Counted from the first letter of the stretch, positions 17,171-24,919 are shown. The stretch is DNA of 25,308 bases from Bacteroidales bacterium (GCA_004555245.1 SFIS01000075.1:1-25308), one strand, 5' to 3'. The notes: generated by a model from the sequence alone, not told the origin. Numbers and translations: made by a program.

Positions 17171-18436
17171 ATGTTAGTAAATTTCACAGTTAAGAATTAT
17201 CGCTCTTTCAAACAGGAACGAACCTTTAGTATGGAGGCAAGTTCCATAAAGGAGCATAAAGAGTCTGTAATCAGCGAAGGTAAGTATAGTTTGCTTCCGT
17301 TGGCAGTCTTGTATGGTGCCAACTCGGGGGGCAAGAGTAACTTGATTCAGGCCATATCTACTATGCGTAGTATGGTTAGGCGTTCTGTCAGGCTTAATGA
17401 AGGTGATGCACTACCCTATGATCCTTTTGCATTGGATGAAAGCTCTGATTCCCAACCAACATTATTTGAGATACAATTCATTAATGCAGAGGTGCTTTAT
17501 CGCTATGGCTTCGAATACAACAAAACTGACATTATCTCAGAGTGGCTATACGAGAAACGGTTTGGAGAGAAAGAGTACGAGCTCTTCGTGCGTTCACGAG
17601 ATATTATAGAGGTATCTCCTAAAAGATTTATAGAGGGTCAGGGAAAGGAAGACTTGACAAACTCAAATCGCCTCTTCCTGTCGCTTGTAGCTCAGCTGAA
17701 GGGCGAGAAGTCCAATTCCATATTGGGCTGGTTTGGAGAATGCAATGTACTTTCTGGAATCGACAGCGAAGGCTACGAGGCATTTACGCTCAGAATGTTT
17801 TTGGAACATCTGAATGGAGCTGACCAGGCACAGGAGTTCTTCAAGAACCTGCAACTGGGCTTTACCCGTTTTTCTGTCAAGAAGGTTGATATTCCAAAAG
17901 AGGCATTAGACAGTGCCCCAAGGTCGTTAAGGTCACAGTTGGAGAAGGACTTGGCGACAGGGAATGTAGTCGAGCCGACAACCACTCATAATGTATATGA
18001 CGAAAAAGGGCTGGTAATCGGCGAGCGCAATTTCCACAAGAACCAGATGGAGTCAGAGGGGACGAAGAAAGTGATAGAGATTTCCGGCCCAATATTCGAT
18101 ACGCTGAATGAGGGCAAGACACTGATTGTCGATGAACTGGATGCCAAGCTTCACCCACTGCTGACGCGCAACATCGTACTTCTGTTCATGGATCCAGAGA
18201 AGAATAGACACGGAGCACAGCTGATTTTCGCCACCCACGATACCAATCTGCTTGATTTGGAGATTATTCGTCGTGATCAGATTTGGTTTGCAGAGAAGGA
18301 CAAGGTTGAGTCTACTGACATCTACTCGCTTGTGGAGTTCAAGGACGAGGACGGGAAAAAAGTGCGCAACGACCGTGACATCAAGCGCGACTATATTCGT
18401 GGCCGCTATGGTGCCATACCTTTCATTGGAAAATAA
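17171..18436 (+). CDS. AAA15/ABC-type ATPase of an RloA/AbiL-like defence pair
   Basis: A 421-residue SMC/ABC-like ATPase. Seen: N-terminal beta strand MLVNFTVKNYRSFKQERTFSM typical of AAA_15/OLD-like ATPases (first 20 residues are the diagnostic part), Walker A GANSGGKS at 49-56, a signature-like MESEGTKK at 293-300, Walker B LIVDELDAKLHP at 318-329 and switch His 356 in FATHDTNLL. The insert 100-290 between the Walker motifs is the usual lineage-specific part. Such ATPases paired with RloB or TOPRIM-like partners occur in AbiL and PARIS-type abortive-infection systems, where the ATPase senses the phage and holds or releases the effector. Defence is inferred from family and gene pair only. 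The RloB gene starts 9 bp after its stop. Confidence 0.85.
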   Translation: MLVNFTVKNYRSFKQERTFSMEASSIKEHKESVISEGKYSLLPLAVLYGANSGGKSNLIQAISTMRSMVRRSVRLNEGDALPYDPFALDESSDSQPTLFEIQFINAEVLYRYGFEYNKTDIISEWLYEKRFGEKEYELFVRSRDIIEVSPKRFIEGQGKEDLTNSNRLFLSLVAQLKGEKSNSILGWFGECNVLSGIDSEGYEAFTLRMFLEHLNGADQAQEFFKNLQLGFTRFSVKKVDIPKEALDSAPRSLRSQLEKDLATGNVVEPTTTHNVYDEKGLVIGERNFHKNQMESEGTKKVIEISGPIFDTLNEGKTLIVDELDAKLHPLLTRNIVLLFMDPEKNRHGAQLIFATHDTNLLDLEIIRRDQIWFAEKDKVESTDIYSLVEFKDEDGKKVRNDRDIKRDYIRGRYGAIPFIGK

Positions 18437-18445
18437 AGTGGTGCT

Positions 18446-19144
18446 ATGGGATATTCGAGAAAAGAAGAAATCGCAAAGGTGAGGCGGGAACGTAAAGAAG
18501 CCAAGGCTGCCAAGAAACGCAAGGAGAACATCCGCGAAAAACTGGTGCGTTTCCTCATAGTCTGTGAAGGTAAGAAGACAGAGCCGCACTACTTCGAGGC
18601 TCTTATCAATAATTTCATCTCAGCCGTTCGCGAGGTGACAATTGAGGGCGAGGGCCGGGCAACAGTTGCTCTGGTGGATAGAACGCAGGAAATAAAAACG
18701 GAACTGGAGCGGAAGAATGCCATGACTTTTGACCGCGTGTGGGTCGTTTTTGATAAGGATGACTTTGAAGACTTCAACGAAGCCATCAAAAGAGCCCATA
18801 AGTTGGGCTTCCACAGTGCTTGGACGAACGAAGCCTTTGAACTATGGTACTACCTGCACTTTGAATACCTTGATACAGGCATCAGCCGCTCTGCCTATAT
18901 TGAGAAACTCGAAGAATCTTTTAGAAACAGAATGGGTGACGAGACTTTTAAGTATCGGAAAGGCAACCCTGATATATACAGCCTACTCCAGCAGTATGGC
19001 CGCGAGAATCTGGCCAAGCGCTTTGCCCAGCAGCTACGTGCATTATACACTGGCACCGACTATGCAACCCATAAGCCTTGCACGATGGTTGACAAGTTAG
19101 TGGAGGAACTTGAGCACCCGGAATTATTGTTAATAAAGAAATAA
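18446..19144 (+). CDS. rloB: RloB-family protein, predicted TOPRIM-like effector
   Basis: A 232-residue protein matching the RloB family, also found as AbiLii in lactococcal abortive infection. Seen: a strongly basic N-terminus (Lys/Arg-rich, residues 6-33), a TOPRIM-like acidic motif FLIVCEGKKTEPHYFE at 36-51 with Glu41, a second acidic motif VWVVFDKDDFEDF at 98-110 (Asp103, Asp105, Asp106), then NEAFELWYYLHFE at 128-140. The Glu plus DxDD pattern is what metal-dependent TOPRIM nucleases use, so nuclease activity is plausible but unproven. It is co-transcribed with the upstream ATPase (9-bp gap). Family-B repeat B3 begins within a few bases of its stop. Confidence 0.85.
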   Translation: MGYSRKEEIAKVRRERKEAKAAKKRKENIREKLVRFLIVCEGKKTEPHYFEALINNFISAVREVTIEGEGRATVALVDRTQEIKTELERKNAMTFDRVWVVFDKDDFEDFNEAIKRAHKLGFHSAWTNEAFELWYYLHFEYLDTGISRSAYIEKLEESFRNRMGDETFKYRKGNPDIYSLLQQYGRENLAKRFAQQLRALYTGTDYATHKPCTMVDKLVEELEHPELLLIKK

Positions 19145-19145
19145 A

Positions 19146-19501
19146 GGAGGATAGCCTGGAGGGCTATACTAAGCGAGATTTGTCCTTGGACCCACTGACC
19201 GTAGGGAGGTAATGCGGTCGGATTCGCTTGCGATCTGACCCGAAGGAGAAGAACACGAGGGCGAAGCCCTCGGTATTACTGTGCTGAACAGCTGCCTGGA
19301 ACCAACGGTCACTGACCAACGGGAGGTAATGGCAGTACCTCGTATCAGACTACGTATATAGCAAGGTACTGTCTTTCAGACAGTTCTCCCCATCCACCTA
19401 ACCCCGGGACTTTGTCCCGGGTTACGACCGCATTACCTCCCTACGGTCAGTGGGTCCAAGGACAAATCTCGCTTAGTACAGCCTTACAGGCTGACCGACG
19501 G
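19146..19501 (+). repeat. Family-B repeat, copy B3, with an internal 54-bp inverted module
   Basis: The longest copy, about 355 bp, beginning 2 bp after the rloB stop. It has the same hairpins as B2 plus the GATTCGCTTGCGATC module. Its segment 19167-19220 is the exact reverse complement of 19425-19478 (54 bp, perfect), which means the end module also occurs inverted at the front. A further insertion (about 19297-19331) carries a partial ACGGTCACTGACCAACGGGA piece of the same module. Confidence 0.9.
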
Positions 19502-19644
19502 GGAATGTTGTCGTAAAAACTGATGCGCTGAAATCCATAACAAGCAGAGGTAATCTTTGTTGTCTGTGTTGTATGTCACTTCGTGACATCCCGCAGTTGC
19601 GCCCGTTCTTCCTGTTGTTATTGTTGTCTCTGTTGTCTTCTAAA
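19501..19644 (-). repeat. Family-A repeat, copy A5
   Basis: Minus-orientation copy with core palindrome at 19573-19589. The first part (19504-19554) is a module also found at 21633-21683, nearly identical, beginning ATGTTGTCGTAAAAACTGAT. It ends TTGTCTTCTAAAACGTGCGGG, as copy A2 does. Confidence 0.85.
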
Positions 19645-19655
19645 ACGTGCGGGGG

Positions 19656-19736
19656 CTTTGTTGTATGTCACTTCGTGACATCCTACGTTGCGCCAGTTCT
19701 TCCTGTTGTTTCTGTTGTCTCTGTTGTCTTCTAAAA
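19656..19736 (-). repeat. Family-A repeat, partial copy A6
   Basis: Half-length copy in tandem with A5: core palindrome at 19665-19681, then CGTTGCGCCAGTTCTTCC and the right arm ending TTGTCTTCTAAAATAATCAGG. The left arm is missing. A second TTCTAAAATAATCAGG at 19770-19786 contains the stop codon of the phosphoesterase gene. Confidence 0.8.
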
Positions 19737-19782
19737 TAATCAGGCGTTTTTTGTCTTTATCAAGAATTGTCTTCTAAAATAA

Positions 19783-20781
19783 TCAGGGGGTTTTTCTTCT
19801 CAGTGTGATGAGGGTGATCTCTGGTGTCGCCCCTACCCTCCACGGCATCGTGCCTCCGAGACCGATGTTGACGTATAGGCGCTGGGGGCCTTCGGTGTAT
19901 AGGCCGTCACACTCGGGATATACGAGTTTGACGGGTGTGATGCCGCATACGCGGAACTGCATGGCGTGGGTGTGTCCGGCGAGCGTGAGGGGTATGGCGG
20001 TCTTCCCCACCACCTCCTTACGCCATTGCGTAGGGTCGTGGGTGAGGAGGATGGAGAAGATGCCGGGGTTGTCTCCCATCGCCTTGCGCAGGTTGCCGCG
20101 TCGTATGACGGAGTGGAAGCCGACGCTCTGGTTCTCGCATCCGATGACGGTGATATGGTCGTCGCCGCGGCGTAGTACGGCGCGGTGGTTCATGAGGAGG
20201 TGCCATCCGAGGGTGTCCTGCTCGAAGGCGACGAGCTGGCGGCGGTCGGCGCTTCGCTGCCGCGGGTTGTCCTTGTAGGCATAGGGCATATAGTCGTGGT
20301 TGCCGAGGATGGAGAAGATGCCGTAGCCTCCGGGGCGTGTGTGGAGGCGTGTGAGGATATGCCGGAAGCGCTGCAGCTCTTCCGCCCGGATGGAGACGAG
20401 GTCGCCGGTGAAGCAGATGATGTCGGGGTTGAGGCTGTTGATGTGTGAGACGATGGTGTCGAGGACGGCTTCGTGTCCTGTCCAGCTGTCGAGGTGTATG
20501 TCGGAGATATGTACGAGGCGTATGCCGTCGAAGGCGGGCGGGAGGTTGTCGAACTCCATCTCCACCTGTCTCACCTCGTGTCTGAAGCGTCCGAAGTAAT
20601 AGCCGTAGGCGATGACGAGGGCCCAGAGGGCGACGGCGATGATGTTGGCGAAGGCGAAGGGCCGGTAGCGGACGTGTGTGTCTGTGACGCTGCCCACCGC
20701 CCTCGCTATGAGATAGGCGACGTGCGGGACGATTGTCAGGAGTAGGGCGACGAGGAAGAAGGAGATGACAAGGAACTTCAT
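19783..20781 (-). CDS. Membrane-anchored calcineurin-like metallophosphoesterase
   Basis: From Met 20781 (332 aa): two hydrophobic segments at about 2-28 and 42-63, then a calcineurin-like domain with all five metal-site motifs: HISDIHLD (Asp94, His96), TGDLV (Asp127), GNHD (Asn161, His162), LTHDP (His248) and AGHTH (His270, His272). This arrangement matches YaeI/UDP-diacylglucosamine hydrolase-like and ser/thr phosphatase-like membrane phosphoesterases; the substrate is unknown. The frame stays open for 40 more codons upstream, but those encode three 10-residue copies of a 30-bp intergenic repeat, so I start at 20781, where a normal membrane N-terminus begins. The stop codon falls in sequence shared with repeat A6. 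Confidence 0.9.
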   Translation of the reverse strand: MKFLVISFFLVALLLTIVPHVAYLIARAVGSVTDTHVRYRPFAFANIIAVALWALVIAYGYYFGRFRHEVRQVEMEFDNLPPAFDGIRLVHISDIHLDSWTGHEAVLDTIVSHINSLNPDIICFTGDLVSIRAEELQRFRHILTRLHTRPGGYGIFSILGNHDYMPYAYKDNPRQRSADRRQLVAFEQDTLGWHLLMNHRAVLRRGDDHITVIGCENQSVGFHSVIRRGNLRKAMGDNPGIFSILLTHDPTQWRKEVVGKTAIPLTLAGHTHAMQFRVCGITPVKLVYPECDGLYTEGPQRLYVNIGLGGTMPWRVGATPEITLITLRRKTP

Positions 20782-20790
20782 GGGTGTGGA

Positions 20791-20880
20791 TTTTGTAAAC
20801 GACAACAAGGACATTATGGATTTTTTAAACGACAACACAGAGATTAGGGAATTTTTAAACGACAACACAGACAACAGAAA
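20791..20880. repeat. 30-bp tandem repeat (3 units) upstream of the phosphoesterase
   Basis: Three units of exactly 30 bp (20791-20820, 20821-20850, 20851-20880), each containing TTTTTAAACGACAACA or a near match. The last unit is also the left arm of A7. Thirty bases equal ten codons, so an upstream reading frame stays open through all three on the minus strand. Confidence 0.8.
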
Positions 20881-20987
20881 CAACATGAAGAACGGGCGCA
20901 ACTGCGGATGTCACGAGGTGACATACAACACAGACAACGGGATTACTTCTGCAATAGAGAAGTTGTTGTTGTTGTCTTTGTTGTTAT
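20851..20987 (+). repeat. Family-A repeat, copy A7
   Basis: Left arm AAACGACAACACAGACAAC, then GAACGGGCGCAACTGCGG, core palindrome at 20908-20924 with loop GAG, ACAACACAGACAACGGGATT and a shortened right arm of GTTGTT words. It is followed at once by repeat C copy 2. Confidence 0.85.
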
Positions 20988-21055
20988 TTAGGGTGTACAG
21001 TTTGATGTGCAAAAATTGAATATCCTAATTCTGAAGCTCATGTTTGTAATTGTCG
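20988..21055 (-). repeat. 68-bp repeat C, copy 2
   Basis: Reverse complement of 82-149 with three mismatches. It joins the A7 right arm on one side and a palindrome cluster on the other. Confidence 0.85.
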
Positions 21056-21272
21056 CCCCGAAGGGGCAACCTGCGCATAGCCCAGGGTAAAGCGAAGCGA
21101 CACCCTGGGTTATTTCATGTAGGTGTTGGTCGCGCTGAAAGTGCAAAAGCGTAGATAACAGCTGGATATTTAACGCTTTTGCGCTTACAGCGCGCATGGA
21201 CATTGCCCAATTACACCCAGGGTGCCGCTGCGCTCTACCCTGGGCTATGTTCTTCTGCGCTTACAGCGCGTG
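21056..21272. repeat. Nested palindrome cluster
   Basis: Hairpin 21079-21112 (AGCCCAGGGT...ACCCTGGGTT) reappears inverted at 21213-21246. Between them 21132-21152 pairs with 21173-21193 (19 of 21 positions). A small CCCC/GGGG hairpin precedes at about 21056-21066 and GCGCTTACAGCGC follows at 21257-21269. The whole block can fold as one large symmetric structure. No coding frame accounts for it. Confidence 0.75.
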
Positions 21273-21280
21273 CTGGTCAA

Positions 21281-21567
21281 TAGCCTGGAAGGCTATACTA
21301 AGCGAAGCGGTCGGATTCGCTTGCGATCTGACCCGAAGGAGAAGAACACGAGGGCGAAGCCCTCGGTATTACTGTACTGAACAGCTGCCTGTAAGGCAGT
21401 ACCTCGTATCAGACTACACCTATAGCAAGGTACTGTCTTACAGACAGTTCTCTCCCATGTACCTAACCCCGGGACTTTGTCCCGGGTTACGGACGCATTA
21501 CCTCCCTACGGTCAGTGGGTCCAAGGACAAATCTCGCTTAGTACAGCCTTCCAGGCTGACCGACGCT
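21281..21567 (+). repeat. Family-B hairpin-chain repeat, copy B4
   Basis: About 287 bp with the same hairpin order as B2 plus the GATTCGCTTGCGATC module. The terminal hairpins read AGCCTGGAAGGCT and AGCCTTCCAGGCT here. It is followed by CTTGAGACAGAC, which also borders copy B1. Confidence 0.87.
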
Positions 21568-21594
21568 TGAGACAGACTACACTGAGATTACGGA

Positions 21595-21774
21595 TTTTTT
21601 AAACGACAACACAGACAACGGGGACAACGGGGGATGTTGTCGTAAAAACTGATGCGCTGAAATCCGTAACAAGCAGAGGTAATTTCAGTTGTCTTTGTTT
21701 TATGTCACTTCGTGACATTCTATGTTGCGCCCGTTCTTCCTGTTGTTATCGTTGTCTTTGTTGTCTTCTAAAAC
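21595..21774 (-). repeat. Family-A repeat, copy A8
   Basis: Long copy: TTTTTTAAACGACAACACAG arm, the ATGTTGTCGTAAAAACTGAT module shared with A5, core palindrome at 21702-21718, GTTGCGCCCGTTCTTCC and the right arm ending TTCTAAAACGTGAGGGGG. Confidence 0.85.
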
Positions 21775-21799
21775 GTGAGGGGGACGACAAATATACAGT

Positions 21800-21950
21800 T
21801 TTTTTAAACGACAACACAGACAATACAGACAACGGGGACAACCGTAATAGAAAAGGTAATCTTTGTTGTCTTTGTTGTATGTCACTTCGTGACATTCCAT
21901 GTTGCGCCCGTTCTTCCTGTTGTTATTGTTGTCTCTGTTGTCTTCTAAAA
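21800..21950 (-). repeat. Family-A repeat, copy A9
   Basis: Left arm TTTTTTAAACGACAACACAG, core palindrome at 21879-21895, GTTGCGCCCGTTCTTCC and right arm ending TTGTCTTCTAAAACCATCAA, the same junction as copy A11. Confidence 0.85.
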
Positions 21951-21979
21951 CCATCAAGCGGGGCGACAAATATACAGGT

Positions 21980-22034
21980 TCTTTAAACGACAACACAGAC
22001 AACACAGACAACGGGGGATGTTGTCGTGAAAAAC
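21980..22034. repeat. Family-A arm-only copy A10
   Basis: TTCTTTAAACGACAACACAG plus further CAGACAAC words and ATGTTGTCGT. The ends ACGACAACA and TGTTGTCGT can pair. The core is absent. It lies 27 bp beyond the stop of the Dabb-domain gene and may serve as its 3' hairpin. Confidence 0.65.
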
Positions 22035-22061
22035 ATGAGGGGGAGGGGGATGAGGGAGGTG

Positions 22062-22367
22062 TCAGCATTCGTAGTCGAGGCAGGTGCGCTGGACGGTGTA
22101 GGGGCGTACCTTGGTGTCGGCTACGGCGACGTGGGCGGGGTGGGTGGCGTAGGCCTGCAGTGCGGCGGGAGAGGCGAGAGTGCTGTCGAGCATGACGTCG
22201 CAGTTGGACGAGGGGAGGCGGCGGGAGATGTTGACGGTGATGTCGAGGAGCCCGGGGACGACGCCTTTCAGGCTCTCCAGTCCCTCTTTGATGCCCTGTT
22301 TCACGGTTTCTTTTTCCTGTTCGGACAGCTCGGGGTTGAGTGTCCAGAGAATGATATGCTTTACCAT
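22062..22367 (-). CDS. Dabb-domain (stress-responsive alpha/beta-barrel) protein
   Basis: A 101-residue single-domain protein. The N-terminus MVKHIILWTL is typical of the Dabb dimeric alpha/beta-barrel family, followed by a long charged helix (about 15-33), a central strand and PAALQAYATHPAHVAVADTKVRP at about 68-90, the usual second helix region. The length matches the family (95-105). The biochemical role of bacterial Dabb proteins is mostly unknown; some bind or process aromatic or polyketide intermediates. It begins 25 bp after the Crp-like regulator gene stop, probably in the same transcript. Confidence 0.85.
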   Translation of the reverse strand: MVKHIILWTLNPELSEQEKETVKQGIKEGLESLKGVVPGLLDITVNISRRLPSSNCDVMLDSTLASPAALQAYATHPAHVAVADTKVRPYTVQRTCLDYEC

Positions 22368-22392
22368 AGTGTCTGTCGGGGGAAGAGTGTTG

Positions 22393-22983
22393 TTACATAG
22401 GTTGTGCGCGGACGCGCGAGAGTGTCTCCGGCGTCATCTGCAGATAGGACGCGATATATACGAGGGGTGCGCGGAGCGCCACCTGCGGCATGAGTTTGCA
22501 GAAGCGCACGTAGCGGTCGTGTGCTGTCTCGAAGCGCACGAGGTCGGCGTGGACCTGCGAGAGGATGAGTGACTCTTCGAGGATTTTGCGGTAGAGAATC
22601 TGTATGTTGTTTGAGTGGAGGGCGACGTGTTCGAGAGTTTTCTTCGGCAGTGCGAAGACGTAGGTGTTCTCGAGGGCGACGATTTCCTGCTGTGTCGGTA
22701 TTTCCTCGAAGAGGCTCTGTATGCTCATGAAGATGCTTCCGTCTGTCCCGAGGTGTTCGGTGACCTCTTTGTTGTTCTTCATGTAATACTGTCGTATCAG
22801 TCCGGCGTGTATGTAATAGATGTTTTTGCAGACCTCTCCGACCGATATTATCTTCTTTCCTTTGGGGAAAGTCATGGGCACGAGGATATTCTCCAGGGCG
22901 TCGAGTTCGTCGTGGGTCATGGTACTGTATTTACGGGCTAACTCCCGCGCGATGTCGCGTGTGGAAATGGAGGGCTGTTTCAT
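22393..22983 (-). CDS. Crp/Fnr-family transcriptional regulator
   Basis: A 196-residue regulator: cyclic-nucleotide-binding-type beta-barrel about 25-125 (FPKGKKIISVGEVCKNIYYI and the GLIRQYY strand), a long dimerisation helix about 128-160, and a C-terminal helix-turn-helix about 168-192 (VYIASYLQMTPETLSRVRAQ). It ends just after the recognition helix, as short Bacteroidota members usually do. The cNMP-binding Arg-Ser pair is not obvious, so the ligand is unknown. The start lies 31 bp after the lepA stop, and no separate promoter is visible in the gap. Confidence 0.88.
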   Translation of the reverse strand: MKQPSISTRDIARELARKYSTMTHDELDALENILVPMTFPKGKKIISVGEVCKNIYYIHAGLIRQYYMKNNKEVTEHLGTDGSIFMSIQSLFEEIPTQQEIVALENTYVFALPKKTLEHVALHSNNIQILYRKILEESLILSQVHADLVRFETAHDRYVRFCKLMPQVALRAPLVYIASYLQMTPETLSRVRAQPM

Positions 22984-23014
22984 AGTTACTAACCTCTTAT
23001 GATGATAAATGATA

Positions 23015-24796
23015 CTAATCGAGTTTCAGCACTGCGAGGAATGCTTTCTGCGGCACTTCGACGTTGCCGATCTGCTTCATGCGTTTCTTTCCTTTCTTCT
23101 GTTTCTCGAGGAGTTTGCGTTTTCGGCTGACGTCTCCTCCGTAGCATTTTGCCGTCACGTCCTTCCGCACGCATTTTATTGTCTCGCGCGCCACGATTTT
23201 CGCCCCGATGGCGGCCTGTATGGCGATGTCGAACTGCTGCCGGGGTATGAGTTCCTTCAGTTTCTCGCACATACGCCGTCCGAGGGTGACGGCGTTATCG
23301 ACGTGTGTGAGTGCGGAGAGAGCATCGACGCTCTCGCCGTTGAGGAGGATGTCGAGCTTTGCGAGTTTTGAGGGCCGGAAGCCGTCGATGTGGTAGTCGA
23401 AGGATGCGTATCCCTTTGATATGGACTTGAGTTTGTCGTAGAAGTCGATGACTATCTCTCCGAGGGGGAGGCTGAAATGTATCTCGACGCGGTTGCCGGA
23501 GATATACTCCTGCTTGAGGAGCTCTCCGCGTTTGTCGAGGCAGAGTGTCATGATGGGTCCGATGTACGCCGTGTCGGTGATGATGGTGGCGTGGATGTAG
23601 GGTTCTTCGATATGGTCGATGGACATGAGGTCGGGGAGCCCGGAGGGGTTGTGTACCTCTTTTGAATCGCCGTGTTTGTCGAAGACGAGATAGGAGACGT
23701 TGGGCACGGTGGTGATGACGTCCATGTTGAACTCGCGGTCGAGGCGTTCCTGCACGATCTCCATGTGTAGGAGGCCGAGGAAGCCGCAGCGGAAGCCGAA
23801 GCCGAGGGCTACGGACGATTCGGGGGAGAAGGTAAGCGAGGCGTCGTTGAGCTGGAGTTTCTCGAGCGAGGCGCGCAGGTTCTCGTAGTCTGTGGGGTCG
23901 ATGGGATAGACGCCGGCGAAGACCATGGACTTGACTTCCTGGAAGCCGGAGATGGCTTCTGCGCACGGTCTGGCGACGTGTGTGATGGTGTCGCCGACCT
24001 GCACCTCCTTGGCGTTCTTTATGCCGCTGATGATATAGCCCACCTCTCCGGTGTTGAGCTGCTGTCTCGGCAGCATGTCCATCTTCAGCACTCCGACTTC
24101 GTCGGCGTCGTATTCCATGCCGGTGTTGAAGAACTTGACTTTGTCGCCTTTCCTGACAGAGCCGTTCTCGATTTTAAAATATGCTATGATGCCGCGGAAG
24201 GAGTTGAAGACGGAATCGAAGATGAGGGCCTGCAGGGGTGCGTCGTTGTCTCCCACGGGGTGTGGTATGCGTTCGACGACGGCATCGAGGACTTCCTTCA
24301 CTCCCTCGCCTGTCTTTCCCGATGCGCGGAGGATGTCTTCGCGCCGGCAGCCGATGAGTTCGATGATTTCGTCTTCCACCTCGTCGGGCATGGCTGAGGG
24401 CATGTCAATCTTGTTGATGACGGGGATGATTTCGAGGTTGTGGTCGATTGCCATGTAGAGGTTGGAGATTGTCTGCGCCTGTACGCCCTGTGTGGCATCG
24501 ACGACGAGCAGCGCGCCTTCGCAGGCGGCGATGGAGCGGCTGACTTCGTATGAGAAATCGACGTGTCCTGGGGTGTCGATGAGGTTGAGGATGTATTTCT
24601 CCTTATTATATATATACTCCATCTGTATGGCATGGCTCTTGATGGTGATGCCGCGTTCTTTCTCGAGGTCCATGTCGTCGAGCATCTGTCCCTCTGTCAC
24701 CTTGATGGTGTCGGTGTATTCGAGGAGGCGGTCGGCGAGTGTGCTCTTGCCGTGGTCGATATGAGCTATGATACAGAAGTTACGTATGTGTTTCAT
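23015..24796 (-). CDS. lepA: Elongation factor 4 (LepA)
   Basis: Ribosome-associated GTPase that back-translocates or remodels stalled and assembling ribosomes. In 593 aa (E. coli 599): G1 AHIDHGKST at 11-19, switch/G2 region EKERGITIKS at 45-54, G3 DTPGHVDF at 74-81, G4 NKIDMP at 128-133, EF-G-like domains II, III and V, and the LepA-specific C-terminal domain with KCYGGDVSRKRKLLEKQKKGKKRMK near the end (the diagnostic part is CYGGDVSRK). Full length, no disruption. It is the first gene of a probable lepA-crp-dabb transcript. Confidence 0.98.
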   Translation of the reverse strand: MKHIRNFCIIAHIDHGKSTLADRLLEYTDTIKVTEGQMLDDMDLEKERGITIKSHAIQMEYIYNKEKYILNLIDTPGHVDFSYEVSRSIAACEGALLVVDATQGVQAQTISNLYMAIDHNLEIIPVINKIDMPSAMPDEVEDEIIELIGCRREDILRASGKTGEGVKEVLDAVVERIPHPVGDNDAPLQALIFDSVFNSFRGIIAYFKIENGSVRKGDKVKFFNTGMEYDADEVGVLKMDMLPRQQLNTGEVGYIISGIKNAKEVQVGDTITHVARPCAEAISGFQEVKSMVFAGVYPIDPTDYENLRASLEKLQLNDASLTFSPESSVALGFGFRCGFLGLLHMEIVQERLDREFNMDVITTVPNVSYLVFDKHGDSKEVHNPSGLPDLMSIDHIEEPYIHATIITDTAYIGPIMTLCLDKRGELLKQEYISGNRVEIHFSLPLGEIVIDFYDKLKSISKGYASFDYHIDGFRPSKLAKLDILLNGESVDALSALTHVDNAVTLGRRMCEKLKELIPRQQFDIAIQAAIGAKIVARETIKCVRKDVTAKCYGGDVSRKRKLLEKQKKGKKRMKQIGNVEVPQKAFLAVLKLD

Positions 24797-24919
24797 TGAT
24801 TTTCGAGTTGGCTTGATAAGGTATGTGGGCGGGCATCAGATGTCAGAAAATGCACGATATTGTGATGTCGCCAATAAATAGATGTAGAAGGTTGCCTGCG
24901 TGGAGGCACAAACTACGTG

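Noticed and set aside
20791..21000. CRISPR array suggested by regularly repeated words
   Set aside because: Repeats are imperfect, spacing is irregular outside the three 30-bp units, there are no unique spacers of constant length and no cas genes.
21700..22068. Cys-rich or Asn/Asp-rich small open frames across the repeat fields (also at 9005, 16322, 16834, 20765 and 21702)
   Set aside because: The same peptide pieces (such as MSLRDIRSCARSS) recur only because the family-A repeat recurs. They are translations of repeat DNA, not genes.
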